Position numbers and translations under genes: made by a program. This document shows, one piece after another, positions 1 through 14,800 of a stretch of DNA of 64,000 nucleotides; within the stretch, counting starts at the first letter, position 1; each line of letters opens with the position of its first letter. Below the pieces are notes generated by a model, which worked only from the letters and a program-made list of their open reading frames with translations, made no database searches and was not told the DNA's origin. Location: the IMG/VR virus record IMGVR_UViG_3300037963_004147, positions 39,154 to 103,153 of that record. One strand, given 5' to 3'. This DNA comes from a virus.

Positions 1-2871
1 GCTAATATGTTACAAAATTCACCAGACCGTGAACAAAGAGAAATGTATTGGACTACTGGAATACAGAAGATGAAATATCAAATGGAAGACTTTATTAATG
101 CATCTCAAGATGAAGCATTAAATATGGCAGTTCCTAAATATACTCCTGATGCTGATTTATATGAGATGGCTATGAAGTATCTTAAAGAATCAGGTTTAGA
201 AGCAGAAATTGATATGCCAACTCCAGATGGTATGTGGATTGTTAAAAAGAAGAATGGTGATATTATTACTAGACAAGCACTTCAAATGGTTCAAAAAGCA
301 CTTAAGGATGACCCAAGAGTTGTTAATGCATATCATGCACAATCTTTTGTTACAGCAAGAAGTTTTGCAGAAAGTGGAATGCAAGCCGGCAAGTTTACAA
401 CTATTGATGAAGGGCAGAGAGCTTGGGCTACTGAACAAATTGGTAGAATGGAAGAACTAATAGCTGATAGAAATAAGAAGCTTGAAGATAGACAAATGAA
501 AGAAAAAAATATTGTTGTTTCATGGCAGAACTATGAAGCTCAATATGGTATTACGGATGGTTCAAAAGCTCAACAAGAACAAGCAGAAGCAGCATCTAAT
601 TTTGAAGCAACCACTGAAGCCTTAGAAGGAAATAGAAATGTATTATCTGATAATAAAGGAATAAGTGATGAGTCTAATACAAATCAACTATTAAATAGAG
701 CTTATGGATTGTTAATGAATTATAATATGGAAAGTGATCTTCAAGCCGCAGCTATAGGATATAGTAATATTGGTAAAAAGATTGGTTTAGAAGTTAATCC
801 ATATGGTAAAATGAAAGCTCAATATCAATATGATGTAGCTTTAGAAAATCTTAAGAATAGAAATAAATTAATGCAAATAGCTGCTAGGAAAAAAGCAGAT
901 GAAGAGGATGAAAAGGATGAAAATGATTTAAAAAATAAGTTAGCTTTAAAAATTACCAACAATGAAATGAACACTGAAACAAGTGGTGCAAAAGATGAAG
1001 ATGGTGAATTTAATCCAAACTATAATCATGAGGAAGATCAAAATGAAAAGTTAGTTGGTTATAATGAAAAGGTAACTAATCAAGAAATTGATTGGGCTTT
1101 AAAAATGTATCAACATTTAGAGGCTGATAAAAAAACAGGTGTAGTTGAGATAGGAGGAATGAAGGGTAATCTTCAAGAATTATCTGCAAGACTTAAGGAG
1201 CAATATACAGAAGGAGATAAGAAAGGTCAGTACATTCATCAAGAAGCAATAGATAATTTATTTGGTGATATGGAATCTAAATTTATTAATTTAAAAGCTG
1301 ATGCTAGTTCATTTCCAGATAAATCAGGACCTGTCTTTTTAAGACAAAATAATGGTGAAGACTATCTTAAAGCTTTAAGTCAGTTATCAGAACTGAAAGC
1401 TACAAGACATGCTTTGGATTATGTAAACCAAGGTCTTACAAATGCTAAAGCTAACAACTTAGAAACAGCTTTAAAATTAGAGGGTGTTTTTGAAGAAATT
1501 GATGATGGTGAAGGTTATTCAACATTATTTAAAAATGGCATGCCAACTATGTATACAAGAGATGCAAAGGGCAATGCTACCCAAATGACTGAAGATGAAT
1601 ATGTCAAAGCATTTAATGATTGGGCAAGAACAAAAGGTAAGAATATAGATATTAGAAATACACCATTTGATGAAACTGGAGTTTTGAGTTCTGATAATGA
1701 AGAGTGGCAACAAGATGATGATGGTAACTATGCAGGTGTAGGTTGGGGTCAAGAAGGAACAAAATATATTTATCCTCAATACAATGGTGGAAGTACAGTA
1801 GTAATTAAGTATGACGATGATACACCATTTACTTTTAATGAAGCTAAATCAAGTGAGTATGCAAGACGTTCATATCAAAAATTAAAAGAAGTACAGAATG
1901 CAACTATGAATGGAGGTTTAAAGAGTATAGCTACTGAAGCTGACTTTAAAGTCTATGATGTCGCTCAAGCAATGAGAGGTATTAGAAATATGACACAAGG
2001 AGATATAAATAAAAATCAAGTTTATAGTGTACAATTTAATGCTAAAGATTTAACTGAACCGGCTGTAGAGATGTATAGTGCTTTACTTGATCAAGAAAAC
2101 GAAACACCGTCACAAGAGTTTTATGTTTATGCAAATAAATATCAGCATAATGAAATACAAGAGGATGACTTTGTAACAACAGATGAAGATATTGAAATTT
2201 TAACAGAAGGTGGTCAAGGTGTAAGTGATGAACAAAGATCTAATGGAAAATTACTTTTGAGAGATTTAAAGATGATGATTGCTGAAAATATGAGAGATAA
2301 ATCAGGTAATGCTTCTAAAGATGTTGCTAATTTTGAAATAAAATATTTTAATACATGGACAGCTGATTCTGATAATGTTACTAGAGCAGATGGCGATTAT
2401 GCAGGTTATGTAATAAAACCAAGTCTAGACTTTTTAGGAAGATATATAGGTAAAGGTAAATTATTAGAAAAAGCTAAAATTGAAGATTACATGAATATTA
2501 ATATTGTATTTAAAAAAGAAAAAGATATTAATCCATTAAGATATGGTCAATTTGAATTTTCTGCTACAGCAGCTGAAATAGCATCAAGTCAAAATCAAGT
2601 ATACACAAATAATACATCAGGTGGTGGAGATATATATGTTCAGCAAAATGGTGGTGATAATTTAAATGATTATGTCTTAACATATAAACCTTTAGCATTA
2701 AATGAAGAAACAGGAGACTTTGAATATATAGGAGAAGAGTATATTAATTTAGGTAATGATAAAAATCTGCTTGATGCTCAAGTTCAACAATATATTATTG
2801 GTATGCAACAACTTTCTATAACAAATAAAAGAGCTAAAGATGCCTGGGATTTAAAAAATAAAAATAAATAA
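1..2871 (+). CDS. Large internal virion (cargo-type) protein, partial at left edge
   Basis: The reading frame is open to the first base of the window, so the gene probably begins upstream; the first visible ATG is at base 7 (954 residues from there). It is rich in Asn, Gln, Glu, Asp and Lys, has long predicted helical stretches, and shows no signal peptide, membrane segment or enzyme motif that I recognise. Its stop is 2 bases before the ATG of the giant RNA polymerase gene, so the two are almost certainly co-transcribed. In crAss-like phages the genes just before the virion polymerase encode capsid cargo proteins ejected with it; that role is inferred here from position and composition only. 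Confidence 0.7.
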   Translation, partial: ANMLQNSPDREQREMYWTTGIQKMKYQMEDFINASQDEALNMAVPKYTPDADLYEMAMKYLKESGLEAEIDMPTPDGMWIVKKKNGDIITRQALQMVQKALKDDPRVVNAYHAQSFVTARSFAESGMQAGKFTTIDEGQRAWATEQIGRMEELIADRNKKLEDRQMKEKNIVVSWQNYEAQYGITDGSKAQQEQAEAASNFEATTEALEGNRNVLSDNKGISDESNTNQLLNRAYGLLMNYNMESDLQAAAIGYSNIGKKIGLEVNPYGKMKAQYQYDVALENLKNRNKLMQIAARKKADEEDEKDENDLKNKLALKITNNEMNTETSGAKDEDGEFNPNYNHEEDQNEKLVGYNEKVTNQEIDWALKMYQHLEADKKTGVVEIGGMKGNLQELSARLKEQYTEGDKKGQYIHQEAIDNLFGDMESKFINLKADASSFPDKSGPVFLRQNNGEDYLKALSQLSELKATRHALDYVNQGLTNAKANNLETALKLEGVFEEIDDGEGYSTLFKNGMPTMYTRDAKGNATQMTEDEYVKAFNDWARTKGKNIDIRNTPFDETGVLSSDNEEWQQDDDGNYAGVGWGQEGTKYIYPQYNGGSTVVIKYDDDTPFTFNEAKSSEYARRSYQKLKEVQNATMNGGLKSIATEADFKVYDVAQAMRGIRNMTQGDINKNQVYSVQFNAKDLTEPAVEMYSALLDQENETPSQEFYVYANKYQHNEIQEDDFVTTDEDIEILTEGGQGVSDEQRSNGKLLLRDLKMMIAENMRDKSGNASKDVANFEIKYFNTWTADSDNVTRADGDYAGYVIKPSLDFLGRYIGKGKLLEKAKIEDYMNINIVFKKEKDINPLRYGQFEFSATAAEIASSQNQVYTNNTSGGGDIYVQQNGGDNLNDYVLTYKPLALNEETGDFEYIGEEYINLGNDKNLLDAQVQQYIIGMQQLSITNKRAKDAWDLKNKNK

Positions 2872-2873
2872 TT

Positions 2874-5800
2874 ATGTCAGATTTTGAAAAAGATGTAAAG
2901 AGTAATGCCGTTAACTCAATAGCACCTGGTGTTCCTCAAGATATGTTTGTTTTTGAATCTATTTCTGATTTAGAGACTCCACCTGATATTGCTGAGTTTG
3001 ATCCAAATCTAGATCAAGGATATTTAGATATGCTATCTGCAGCTGCACCAATTATAAATCAATTTTCACCTAATCCAACATCTAATATGAGGTCCCCTTT
3101 TCCTGGACCTGCAACAGATACATATAATCCTGTAGCACAAAAAGTACCAAAAGCTAGTGGTAATGAATCTATAATGAATAAGTTTAGGCAAATAGGTGAG
3201 GTTGCAAAAAACTTAAATCCTGAAAATCCTGAAAATAAAAATACAACTTTCGGAAAGAGTATGAACTCTATAAAAATTGCAGATCCTATATTTTCTAGTA
3301 TAAGAGAAAGTCAATTTGATAGATACTATGAACATGGTGAGTTTGGTAAATTAGGATGGCACCCATATGCAGATAATGAAACTTATTATAATGAAAATTC
3401 ATCATGGTGGGATAATGCAGGAAGAATGTTTGGTGAGATGGGTAGACTTGCATGGACTGGTATGAAAGCCAACTATAGTAGTTGGGGCTCTGCAGATTCA
3501 ATGGATCTTAATGCTGCTGTAGAATTTGAAGATGCAATGAGAATTGGTAGTTCTACAACAGGTGGTTTTGGTGGAGGTCTTAATAATTTACTTCTTCAGT
3601 CTGGATATACATTTGGAATTATTGGTACAATTGCACTTGAAGAACTTGCAATGTGGGGAGCTACTGCGGCATTGGCTGCCGCAACTCCATTTACTGCTGG
3701 TGCTTCTGGTGCTGGTGCTGTTGCCACAGGTACAGCTGCTACTGTTAGAACAGGGTACAATATGGCTAAGTTAGCTAAACTTGGTAGAAGAATAGCTGAT
3801 TCATTTGATGTTTCTAGAATGCTACGAGGAACAAGAAGCATGATGAAGAATATGAATAAAGCAGATAATGCTAGAGGTTTTTGGAATAGTGTAAGATCAG
3901 GAGGAAACGTACTTGGAAACTTTGTAGCTCCTGAAACTATGGCAGCATTTAAAGCTCTTAAGTCAGCTGAAAAAGCAGGAGATAATCTTACATCAATGGC
4001 AAAAATTTCTAAAGGTGTAGGAGGATTTTATAGAGATCTTCGTTCATTAAACTTTGCACTATCAGAAGGTAGAATGGAAGCTGGATCTACATATATGGAT
4101 GTCTTGAACAGATCTATGGCTCAGATGAAAGAGAATAATTTAGCTGAAGGTTTAAGTGAAAATTTAACAGATTCTCAAATAGCAATGGCAGACGCAAGAG
4201 CTCAAGAAGCTGCATTTGCTACAACATCTTGGAATGCACCTTTAATTTATTTATCTAATCAATTGCTTCTTGGTAATTCTATGGGAGGTTTTAAAAGAAC
4301 TCTTAATCAAGCAATGCGTGATAATATTGAGGGTGTTGGAAGACGTATTCTTAAAACTAAAGCTGCAGTTAAAACTGGAAAAGATGGTGCAAAGACAATT
4401 GCAAAAGATGTCTTTGAAGATGTAGGTGAAAGTTTTATGAATTATAAATACTTATATAAATCTGTAAAAGCTGGAGGAATAAAAGGTGGAGCAACAATGG
4501 CTGCAGGTGCAGGTTTAAGATTTTTTGCAGCGAATGTTGGAGAAGGTTTACAAGAAGTTTATCAAGAAGCTGTAGCTAAAGGTGTAAGTGATTACTATAC
4601 TGCTTTAGCCACAGATCCAATGGCAGGTGGTAGTGAGTTATTTCAAACTTCAGCACTAGCAGGTTTATCAGAACAATTTAGCGGTCAAGGTCTTCATACT
4701 TTTATGTCTGGTTTCTTGATGGGTGGTGTAGTAGCAGGTCCTCAAAAGTTAGTATTTCAAGGTATGCCAATGTTATATCAAAAAACATTTAACAAAAAGG
4801 AATACGCAGAATATAAAGCAAATAAAGAAAAATTAGTTGCAGACTTAGTAAATACATATAATAGTGCATGGAATTCTCAAGCAGATGATGTTCAAAATAT
4901 GTTTGACTCAACTAAATTAAACTTTTTAAATCAAAAGCAAGAAGCATCTGAAATGGTTGCAGCACAACTAGAAGATTCAATGTTTAACTTTATTGATGCA
5001 AAAGATAATGCTAAATTCCAACAGTTAAATACTATATTTAAAACAGGTAGACAAGATTTTTACAGAGAGCAGTTAGAAGATTATTTACAATTAACAGACG
5101 AAGAACTTGCAGAAGCATTTCCACAAGAAGCTTCTAGAGCTAAGTCTGGTAAATTAAGATCAACCATTCAAGATCAGATAAAGAAGATTGATGAAATGGA
5201 AGTGACTTATGAAAAAAATTTAGAAGACTTTGTAAATCCATTTGATCCAAAAGCATTTAAACCAGGTTCAAGAGAACAGAATGATGAAGCATTAAAACAT
5301 TTTGCATTTGAACATGCTAGAATGTTATATCTATTTACTAAAGATGGATTCCAAAGAGCTCTAGAAAGATCTGAAAGTATCTTTAGTGAATTAGAATCTG
5401 ATCCTGTTATTTCAAAAATGGCAGCTAATGATGTAACTGTATTACTTAATAAAGATACATTACAACAAGAGATATCTCAATTAAAAGCTGAGATTCCAGG
5501 TTTAGGTGAAGCAGGAACAAAAAGACTAAAAAAGGATAAAGAGAAAAAATTAGAAGCACTAGAAGCTGTAGCTGATGTTTTATATAATGAAGAATATCAA
5601 ACAAAAACTGGAAGGTTTGATAGAAGACGTATACAAAAATTAACACCAACTATATTAAACTATTTAAAAACTGTAGCTAGATCTAAAGATGCTTTTGTAA
5701 ATCCAGAACTTATTCAAGAAACAATTAAAAAGATTGTAGATCATAACCATCTTAGTAATAGACAAAAGGTTTATGATAAGAGTATTCAGTTTTTAAATAA

Positions 5801-8800
5801 CCCTGATCAGTTTGATGCAATAGTTAGAAGATCTTATGAGTATTTAAAATATGCACATAAGAATCAACTTGAAATGTATGAAAAAGCTATTAGAAAATTT
5901 ATTAATAAAAAAGAAATTAATCAGTTTTTAAATCAATTAGCTAAAGTAGGAGTTTATGCAGATATGAGTGAAACTTTAGAGTTTGCAGAGACTGGAAATA
6001 TTGATAGTTTAACTGTATTCTATTCAGAGAGTGGTATGGTTAATAAAGTAAATGATCCTGAATTATTTGCCGAGATTCAAAATTTAATACAAACATATAG
6101 ACAAACAGCTCAACCCCAAGTTCAATCAGATATAGCAGAATCAAAATCATCAGAAGTTAAGAAGAGTAAAAAAGCTCAAGCTGTACAAGAAGAAGTTGAT
6201 GAAATTTTAGAGGATGCTGAAATATCTGGACCAGAAGCTGAGGTTTATGGTAAAGCAAAAGATGAGTCTCCAATTCTTGAAAAATTATTAAAACAAAAAT
6301 ATCAAGAGGTTAGAGCTTTTGCTATACAAAAAGGAGTTAAGAAAATACCAAGCTTTAATGATTATATTAAAACACCTGCGGCACAATCATATATATCAGC
6401 ATATGTAGCATTAAAGAAAATGTGGTATCAAACTTTAACTGGTATAGAGGATGAAGGAATTAGAATGGAAAGGTTTAAAAAAGACCAAGGTTTTTTATCA
6501 TGGTTAAAGTTACAACAAACTAATGATAAAGTTGTAGATGTACTTTCTGTTACTAATACAAAATTTAATGACTTTATAAAAGGGATGGCTGAGGATGTAG
6601 GAAGTACTCCTGAGCAAGATAAAAAAAATAAAGTTGCGGGTCTTGAAGGTCCTTCACAAATTGTAGAAGTAAAGAGTACAGATGATCAAGGAAACCCTGT
6701 TACTTTCTATCAAATATTAGATAAGTTTGGTGAACCGGTTGCATATGAATTAACTGAAGAAGCTGGCTTACCAGTTGGTTTATCATTTACAGATTTAGGA
6801 AAAGCAAAACAAGCAAAAGCTAAGTTAGATGCATCTATTCCAGATACTGCTGAAATGGAAATAAGAAACAGTAAAGGTGAAGTTGTTGAGAAGTTAGTAT
6901 TTGGACAAGAGGTTATTGAAAAATCAACTGGTAATAAATACATTGTTGTTAGTACTCCTAGTAAATTATCAAAAGGAGGTAAATTATATTTATTTCCTGC
7001 TAGTCTTGCAGGTACAGTAACGCAATTGCAAGCAAGAAGAAATAAATCAGAGAAAATAAATCCTGCTGATTTTGCGGGTAGATTTAAAGCATCAAGTTAT
7101 TCTTTAACTGATGTTTCATTACCTGCTAATGTAAGTAAATTAAATATTGATGAGGCAACTAAAATTCAATATCAACAAAATGGCAGATTTACAAAAGACA
7201 AAGAATGGGAAGGGAATTCAAAGAAAAGATTTCAGTTAATACTTCAAAATCTATCAGAAGAACAGTTTAATAAATTAGAAGTTGTAGTTAAAAGAAATAT
7301 TGATGGAGGTAAAGTAACTCAAGAAAAATTTACATTTCCTGAAAAAGCACCAAATAGACTTATAAAAAGAACTAAACAATCATATAGTATAGCACTAAGA
7401 ATACCGGCTGATATTATGAAAACATTGGAGCCTAAAATTTTAGATGCTGATTTAGCTCTTCCTGAAAATAATATCTTAGGTTATATACCAAATACAGATG
7501 TTCAGTTATATGATACTAATGGAGCAAGAATAAATCCATTAAATATAACAACTGATCAGATTGGAAATTTATTTCAAATTTCAGGCAAGACAAAAGAAAA
7601 TGCAGCCAAAGAAATAAGAAGAAACTTTGCTATACAACAATCAATTGTAAATGATATAAATAAGAAGTTAGGTAAAGATGAGAGTGGAACTTTAACTTTA
7701 GAAGATATAGGTGGTGTTAACTTTGTAGCAACTGCAGGACAAATGCAGTTTTTACCAACAGGAGTCACTAATAAAATAGAAAACTTACAATATAATACCG
7801 TTGATGGTACAATGGTTATATTAGATAATGGCAATAATAGATTTGTCACAGATATGACCGGTAGTGTAGAAGATCAAATTGATTTTGAAGATAAGGTTAA
7901 AGCTGATATGCAAGCTCAAAACACAAATATATTTGAGAATGCTAAGAAAGCTGGTAGATATGTAATGATTGTTAAGCAACCTAATGGAATGTTTTCTTAC
8001 TTTCCAATCAAAACAGATGTTCTAGAAAAAAGTACATTAAATGATATTGCTAATGAAATTATAGAAAGATCAGCATTAAGTCAAAAAGACAACACTAAAA
8101 AAATTGAAGGTGCAACAACTCCAGTTATTAATGACATGGAATTTAATAGTGAGTTTAATCAAGAACTCAATAATAAATTTTATATTGCATCTACTCCTGG
8201 TTATTCATTTGATATTAATGTAAATGCAAATGGTGCAGTAGAATTAAGAGTTTTTGATAGAGACAATAAACAAGTTGTAAAATATATCCAAAACGATAAA
8301 GCTGCTATTGAAGCTTGGGGTAAAGTTGAAGATAAAACTCAACTTTTAAATGAATTATTTGAGAATGCTGATAAAAGTTTTAAAGAACAATATTCAAAAG
8401 TAACTTCAAAAACACCAGCTATAAGAAAGCAAGTTTTAAAAGATGTTGCTAATCTAAAATTAAATTTAGGATCTATAAGAAAAAGTTTTCCTGTAACAGC
8501 TTCAGCGTCAGAAATTGCAGAAACATCTGTAACAACTGTAGGTTCTCAAGTAAGAAAAGATTCTAAATTAAGAGTTAATATTAATGGTATAGATGTAAGC
8601 CAGATAGAAACTGCAGGAGTGTTTACTCCTAGTGAGGTATTTACAGATGCAAATGGAAATCCTATACCTAAAGGTGGACCATTAACAACATCTTCAGAAA
8701 GTATGAATAATATTGAGATTGAAGGTGCTGAGTTAGACGCAATGTCTAAAGAAGATTTTGAAGCATTAAAAGCTGATAATTTTAAAGGTCTTACTGAGGC

Positions 8801-11800
8801 ACAAATTACAGCTATTGCAATAAAACTAAGCGATCCTTCAAGTCTTACTGCTAGAGAAGGTCAAGTAATGAGCAATGTAGTATCTTCAGGTATAGTGCAG
8901 ATGAAACATCTTTCTTTAAAGAAAAATAACCCTGCTTCAGAAAATACAACTCCCGGTGAAACCGGTAGTGCACAAATGGATAGAAGTGCTTTAATGAAAA
9001 AAGCAGCTTCACTTAGATCAAAGATAGAAGCTTTAGAAGATGCCATTGCAGATAGAGGTTTGTCTACTACAGCTGAAGAAGAAGCTATAGCAAATGATCC
9101 AGAAATTAAAAAATTAACTAAGGAACGTAATGATATATTAGATAAGTTAAGTGCTAATAAAATTGTAGCTGAGAATTTATCTGAAGAAGATGTTAATAAT
9201 ATTGATGAGTTTTTAGCTTGGGCAGAATCTGCATTACCTGGTTTTATTACAACTCAAGATATTAATACACTAGGTAATAATACAAAAGCAGGAGGGAAGA
9301 GAGTTGGTGCATTTGTAATGGATATGCATAATATTGCTGGAGGTATGAACATTGCTGGTACGATCTATGCTGATCAAACTAAATATGCATACCATGAAGC
9401 TTTTCATGCTGTATTTAGAATGTTATTAACAGAAGAACAACAACAAAAGTTTTATACTATTGCAAGAAAAGAAGTTAGAGCTAAGTTGCGTGCTGAAGGA
9501 AAAAGTTTTAAAGAAGAGATTGAGAAACTTAAAAATTCAGATCTCACTAGATATGCAAACTATTCACAAAAAGCATTAGAAAATTTATACTATGAGGAAT
9601 ACATGGCTGATGAATTTCAAAAATTCAAAACAGATCCAAAAAGTACTAAAACAGATTCTTTCATTAAGTCTTTCTTTAATAAACTTATGGAGTGGCTTAG
9701 ATCTATTTTCAAAAAATACAACGCCAATGAGCTTAAGTTTTTATTTGAAGAGGTTGATGCAGGAAAATTTAAGACGGCAGATGTTGCTGTTAATTCTTTT
9801 ACGGAAGAAGCAGGTATGGGTGTCACGATACAGGCCAATAAGATATTACGTACTAAAGAAATATCATTAGACTCTGGTAAAAAAGAATATGAATATTTAG
9901 ATTCAAAAACTAGTAGGGCTATTATATCTGCAATTAGTGCAAGAGTTATTAATGAACAATTAAAATCTGATAATCCTGAATTTGATATAGTAGAGTCTGT
10001 AAAAGAGTCTTTAAATCTTTATAAGAATCTATATAATAATGATACTGAACTTTATAGAAGTTTAAATTCTTCAGATAAAAGAAAATTAAGAGCTGTAAGA
10101 AAAGCATTTAATGAATATGGTAAAGATATAGTTGATGGTGTTCTTGAGGAGTTAGCTTTATATGATATTAAGCTTGAAACAGCAGAAGATGAAAATGGAA
10201 TGTTTGAAGAAGCATTTGGTTTAAGAACAACAAGTGATTGGGATAAAGATGCATCAATGACTGGAGGATTTAGGTCATTACCTTCTTTCCTTAGAAAGTA
10301 TATAGGAACCACTGTTTTTGTTGATGAGGTAAATGGAAAACCTAAAACAGATATGTTTGGTAATTTGCATTTACCTGTAAGTGATATAGGAACACAGAAG
10401 CAAGAAAACGTTTTAACTACAGTTGACTTTGGTGTAGCATATTCAGGTTTCTTAAAAGCATCAAGCGGTCAAACAGATCCTGTTAAAGTAATGCAGCAAT
10501 TATATTTATTTGGTAAAAATAATCCTCAAACTCAAGCTGTAGTTCGGAGACTTATGGATGATGTTGGTCTTGTTTGGGAAGGTCAACTTGAGGAAGGTAT
10601 TATTCCAGATAACTTAAAAGACCCTAGTTTATTTCAAGCAATTATAAAAGGCTTTTCAAACTTTAAAGTTGATTATTTATTTATACATAGACGTACATCA
10701 GATAACCAGGTATTTACATATAATGCAGCAAATAGGGATGATGCACATACACAAATTGAAAAGTGGTCAGAGGCTTACAGACAGTTAAGAGTATTACAAG
10801 CAAATAATCCAGATAAGTTAAATGCTTCTTTAAAAGATCTAAGAAAACTTTTAGGATACTTAGATCCAAATAAACCACAAAATAAAATATCAAATGGTAA
10901 GTTAGATGTTCTTTCAAATAATATAGCTAAGTCATTAAAAGAAGCAACCGGTATATCATTAAGTCCACAATATATTGAATTTAGTATTGCTAGTAATATT
11001 TTAGAACCAACAGCTAATCAAAAATCTATTATAAATGCAAATTCAGATGTCAAAGCAATAGAGTATGAGGACGTTATGTATTTGAGAAATGGTCTTGAAG
11101 AAGGTTCAAATATAATGTCTGAAAGTGATGAGGGTGTTTATAATAGATTAAGACAAATGGCATTGGGTAATGCTCCATTTGATGAAAATATTGGAGCATC
11201 AGTATTTAAAAATCCAAATGGAGATTTAGTATATGCTCATCAATTACCAACATTTCATTTAAAACAAATAGCTAAACTAAATGATGTAAAAGGTGCTGGT
11301 GAAGTAATAAAACAACTAAAAGAAAAAGATTATTTAGAACAAAACTCTCTTGTAAATAGTCCTTGGTTTAAACAACTTTCTGCAGAAGGAAGATTAAAAG
11401 TAACAAGGATTGCGGGTACTAAAGCTAGTAAAAACATTAGACAAGATGATGCTGGTGGTATTGAAGAAGGTTATGATAAAAATGAGACAGGTACTACTTA
11501 TGGTGAATTAAGTAAAGCTGATATTATAAATTCTTTAGTTAGTTCATATATTGCAAATGTAAATGCTGTTTCAGGAAAAGTTAATGGTGTATTTGCAGAA
11601 GGTGAAGAAAGAGCTTTAGCTCCTTCATTATTGAGGGTAATTGAAGCATCAAGTACAGGAGATATGGTATCTCTTCCTGTGATGAAAACTGTTGAAAAAG
11701 GTGAAGGCGGATCAATACAACTTACAGATGAAGCATTAACAGCCTATATAAATAATATTCAAGCAGAAGCTAATAGAATTGCTTCTGAACATAAAGGCAA

Positions 11801-14800
11801 AACTTATGATAATGTTAAAGAAGAAGGTGACTTAATTGCAGGATATAATGCTGATAAGTCAGGACAAAAGTTTGATCCAGATGGCAGAGCATTTAAATTT
11901 CATAATACAGGAAATTTATTAACTGCTATAAAACTTAAAAGTTTAGATAAATCCGGTATACCGCAGTTTTTAACTAAAACTGAAGTGTCAGATAGGCTTC
12001 GTAATAATAATGAAGGCTCACAAAAAATGTGGATGGCTTCAGATACAGCAGTTGAAAAATCAGGTCATAACCAAAGAGGTACTATAGTTCAAGTTATATT
12101 ACAGGGAGCTGAAAGTGTAGAGTATACAAATAAGAAAGGTAAAAAAGGTACAAAGCTTGAAGCTAATAAAGGTGATGATGGTACATTACACAATGTTAAG
12201 TATTGGGGTAAGATTAATTTTAAAGAACAAAGTGCTGAAGATAGACAAACTATTATACAAGCTTTAGGTAATGCTATAGTGCCACAATCTTTTGAAAGTG
12301 AAACTCATACAAATAAAGTTGTAATAGGAGATAAAGTATTTAAAGTAGAATCAAAAGGTTTAGCACAATGGTTAAGAGGTACTGGATCTCAACATTTTTA
12401 TCAAGTTGTTGAGGAAGCTGGAGAAGTAAATGAAAATTTAAAAGACTTAAAAGGTCAATTAGAAGAAGCAATTAAAGAGAATCCAGATGCATCATTTGAT
12501 GAACATTTAAAAGCAATTGGTGAATCAAGAGAGAGTTTAAAAAATTATGTTTCTAATAGATTAATAAGTGAGTTTAGACAATTTGATAAAGAAATTAAAG
12601 ATAGTAAAATTGAATTACCATCATTCTTAAAGACTGGTATTACTAGACCAAAAGATGGAACTACTGATGCCGGTAATTTTGCTGCAACAAATAGAAAGTT
12701 AAATCTAATTAAGGATAAAGATTATAACTTAATGCAAATATTTTTTAATGATTGGTTAAATACAACTGCTTTAAATGATGTTATACTTGGCGATCAAGCA
12801 ATATCATTAAAGGATGCAGTTGATCAAGTTAAAAGGGCTAAGATGCAAAATGCTGCATATTATAGTGCTAAAAGTGATATAGTAGCTCCTGATTTAGGTA
12901 TTAACGAAAAGGTTAGTAATATAGCATTGTTTCCTACCACAGAACCAACCGCACCTTCAAGACATACAAAGGCTAAGATTGATCAAGCAGATGCTCAGTT
13001 ATGGATGACACCAAAAGCATTCAAACATATGTGGTTTGGTTTTGGTAAACTAACACCATCACAAAGTGCATTATTTGATAAAGTAATGAAAGGGGAAAAG
13101 GTAAATGTGGAAGATATCTATGGTAAGAATGGTGCAGCTAAGAAAGGGGAAATGTTAAACTCTAAAAAACTTGTGTATGGCGATGGTCAAACATTTGTTA
13201 AGATGTCTGCATTCATGCTTTCAAAAGAATATACATCATATCAAAATGAAAAAGGTGATTGGGTAGCTAGACCAGATAAAGTAAAACTCCATAATATGAG
13301 GGAAAAAATGGAGGCCTATGAAAGAAAGCATAAAACAATTGCTGTATCAGCTCCTCTATCTGCATTAAAAATGATGAAGAAAAATGTCAATGACATTGAT
13401 TCTATGATTGATTTCTCTGGTGAATTAACTGAAAAGAATGCAATGAATCTTGATGCAGAGTACATGGGCCTTCAAGTATTAAATCCATCTAATAAATTAG
13501 AGATAGTTGATCCAACTCAAATTAGAACTATTGTTACTGGAGAACAAGAATTTCCTGATGATTTAACAGTTACATTGCCAGATGGTAATGAGATGTCTGT
13601 TCTACAATTAAGATCAGCATATAATCAAGCTGTTAGTGATAGACAAACTCAAAAGTATCTTGATAAAAGAAATTTAATTTTTGATATTGACTATGCAATG
13701 GATGAATTACATAAGGGAATGGCAGAAAATAAAATATCTGCAAATCTATTAAGTTATCTTCAATATGCTCAAACATCACTAAGCTCAAGTCAATCATCTA
13801 GTGAGTTATTAGAGTTCTTTAGTTTTGATCCAGATACTGGACAGCAAAATTATAATTTAGATAATCCAATAACTAAACAAAAATTTGAACAGTTATTTTT
13901 AAGCTATTTTAGTAAGAGTGTATTCTCTGAAAAAATACCAGGTACATCTGCTGCATTAGTTTCAGATTATGGAGTTAATGTTTATAGAAGAGTTTTAAGT
14001 GTTGATGAAAATGGATATCCGGATCAACAAGAAATAATAAGATCTGAAGATTTTATTCAAAACTACTCTGTTACAGATTTAGTTCAAGGTAAAGAAGGAC
14101 CTTTGGACTTTTCAAATGATGATCAATTTGGAAGATTAAAGACTGAGGTTGAAGCTTCAAAGGGTAAGGGTGTAATTATAATGGATAGACTTAGACCTGA
14201 TATGAAAGAGTATATAAATGGAAAATATACCGGTATAAAATATAGCGAATCAATAATGCCTGCTCATCATAGAGAAGTAATGGAATTAGTAGGAGATACT
14301 GGTCCTATTCCTGAAGCTGTTGCAAAAATGTTTGGTATACGTATACCATCTCAAGATAATCATTCTACTATAAGTATAAAATTAGTGGATATGATGCCAG
14401 CTTATTATGGATCAAGTATTATTTCACCAAGAGAATTAGTAGAGGTATCAGGAGCTGACTTTGATATTGATAAATTATATCTTCAAATGAAGGAATGGTT
14501 TGTTGATGACAATGGTAATTTTAAAGAGTATTCAAATTCTTTTGAGGATTATGTTAGATATATAAATAGTAAAGTAGGTACAAAAGGTACGAGTTATGCA
14601 GAGGCTCTTGCAAAATCAAAATTTAATTTAGATAACTCTTATACTGAAGCACAAAAGAAAGAAGCTATAGATGCAGGATTAACAGTTAGATCTTTAAATG
14701 CATTATCTGAATTAGGATTACCTATTTCAAAAAAAGAATACAATGCATATGTAAAGAAAAATGAAAGAGCACCTTTTGCAGCTGGATATAATAATGAAAT

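Noticed and set aside
7574-7849. Antisense frames inside the giant polymerase gene (this one and several similar, for example at 10052-10312 and 10714-10917)
   Set aside because: They lie wholly within a continuous coding frame with consistent codon use and show composition typical of shadow frames.
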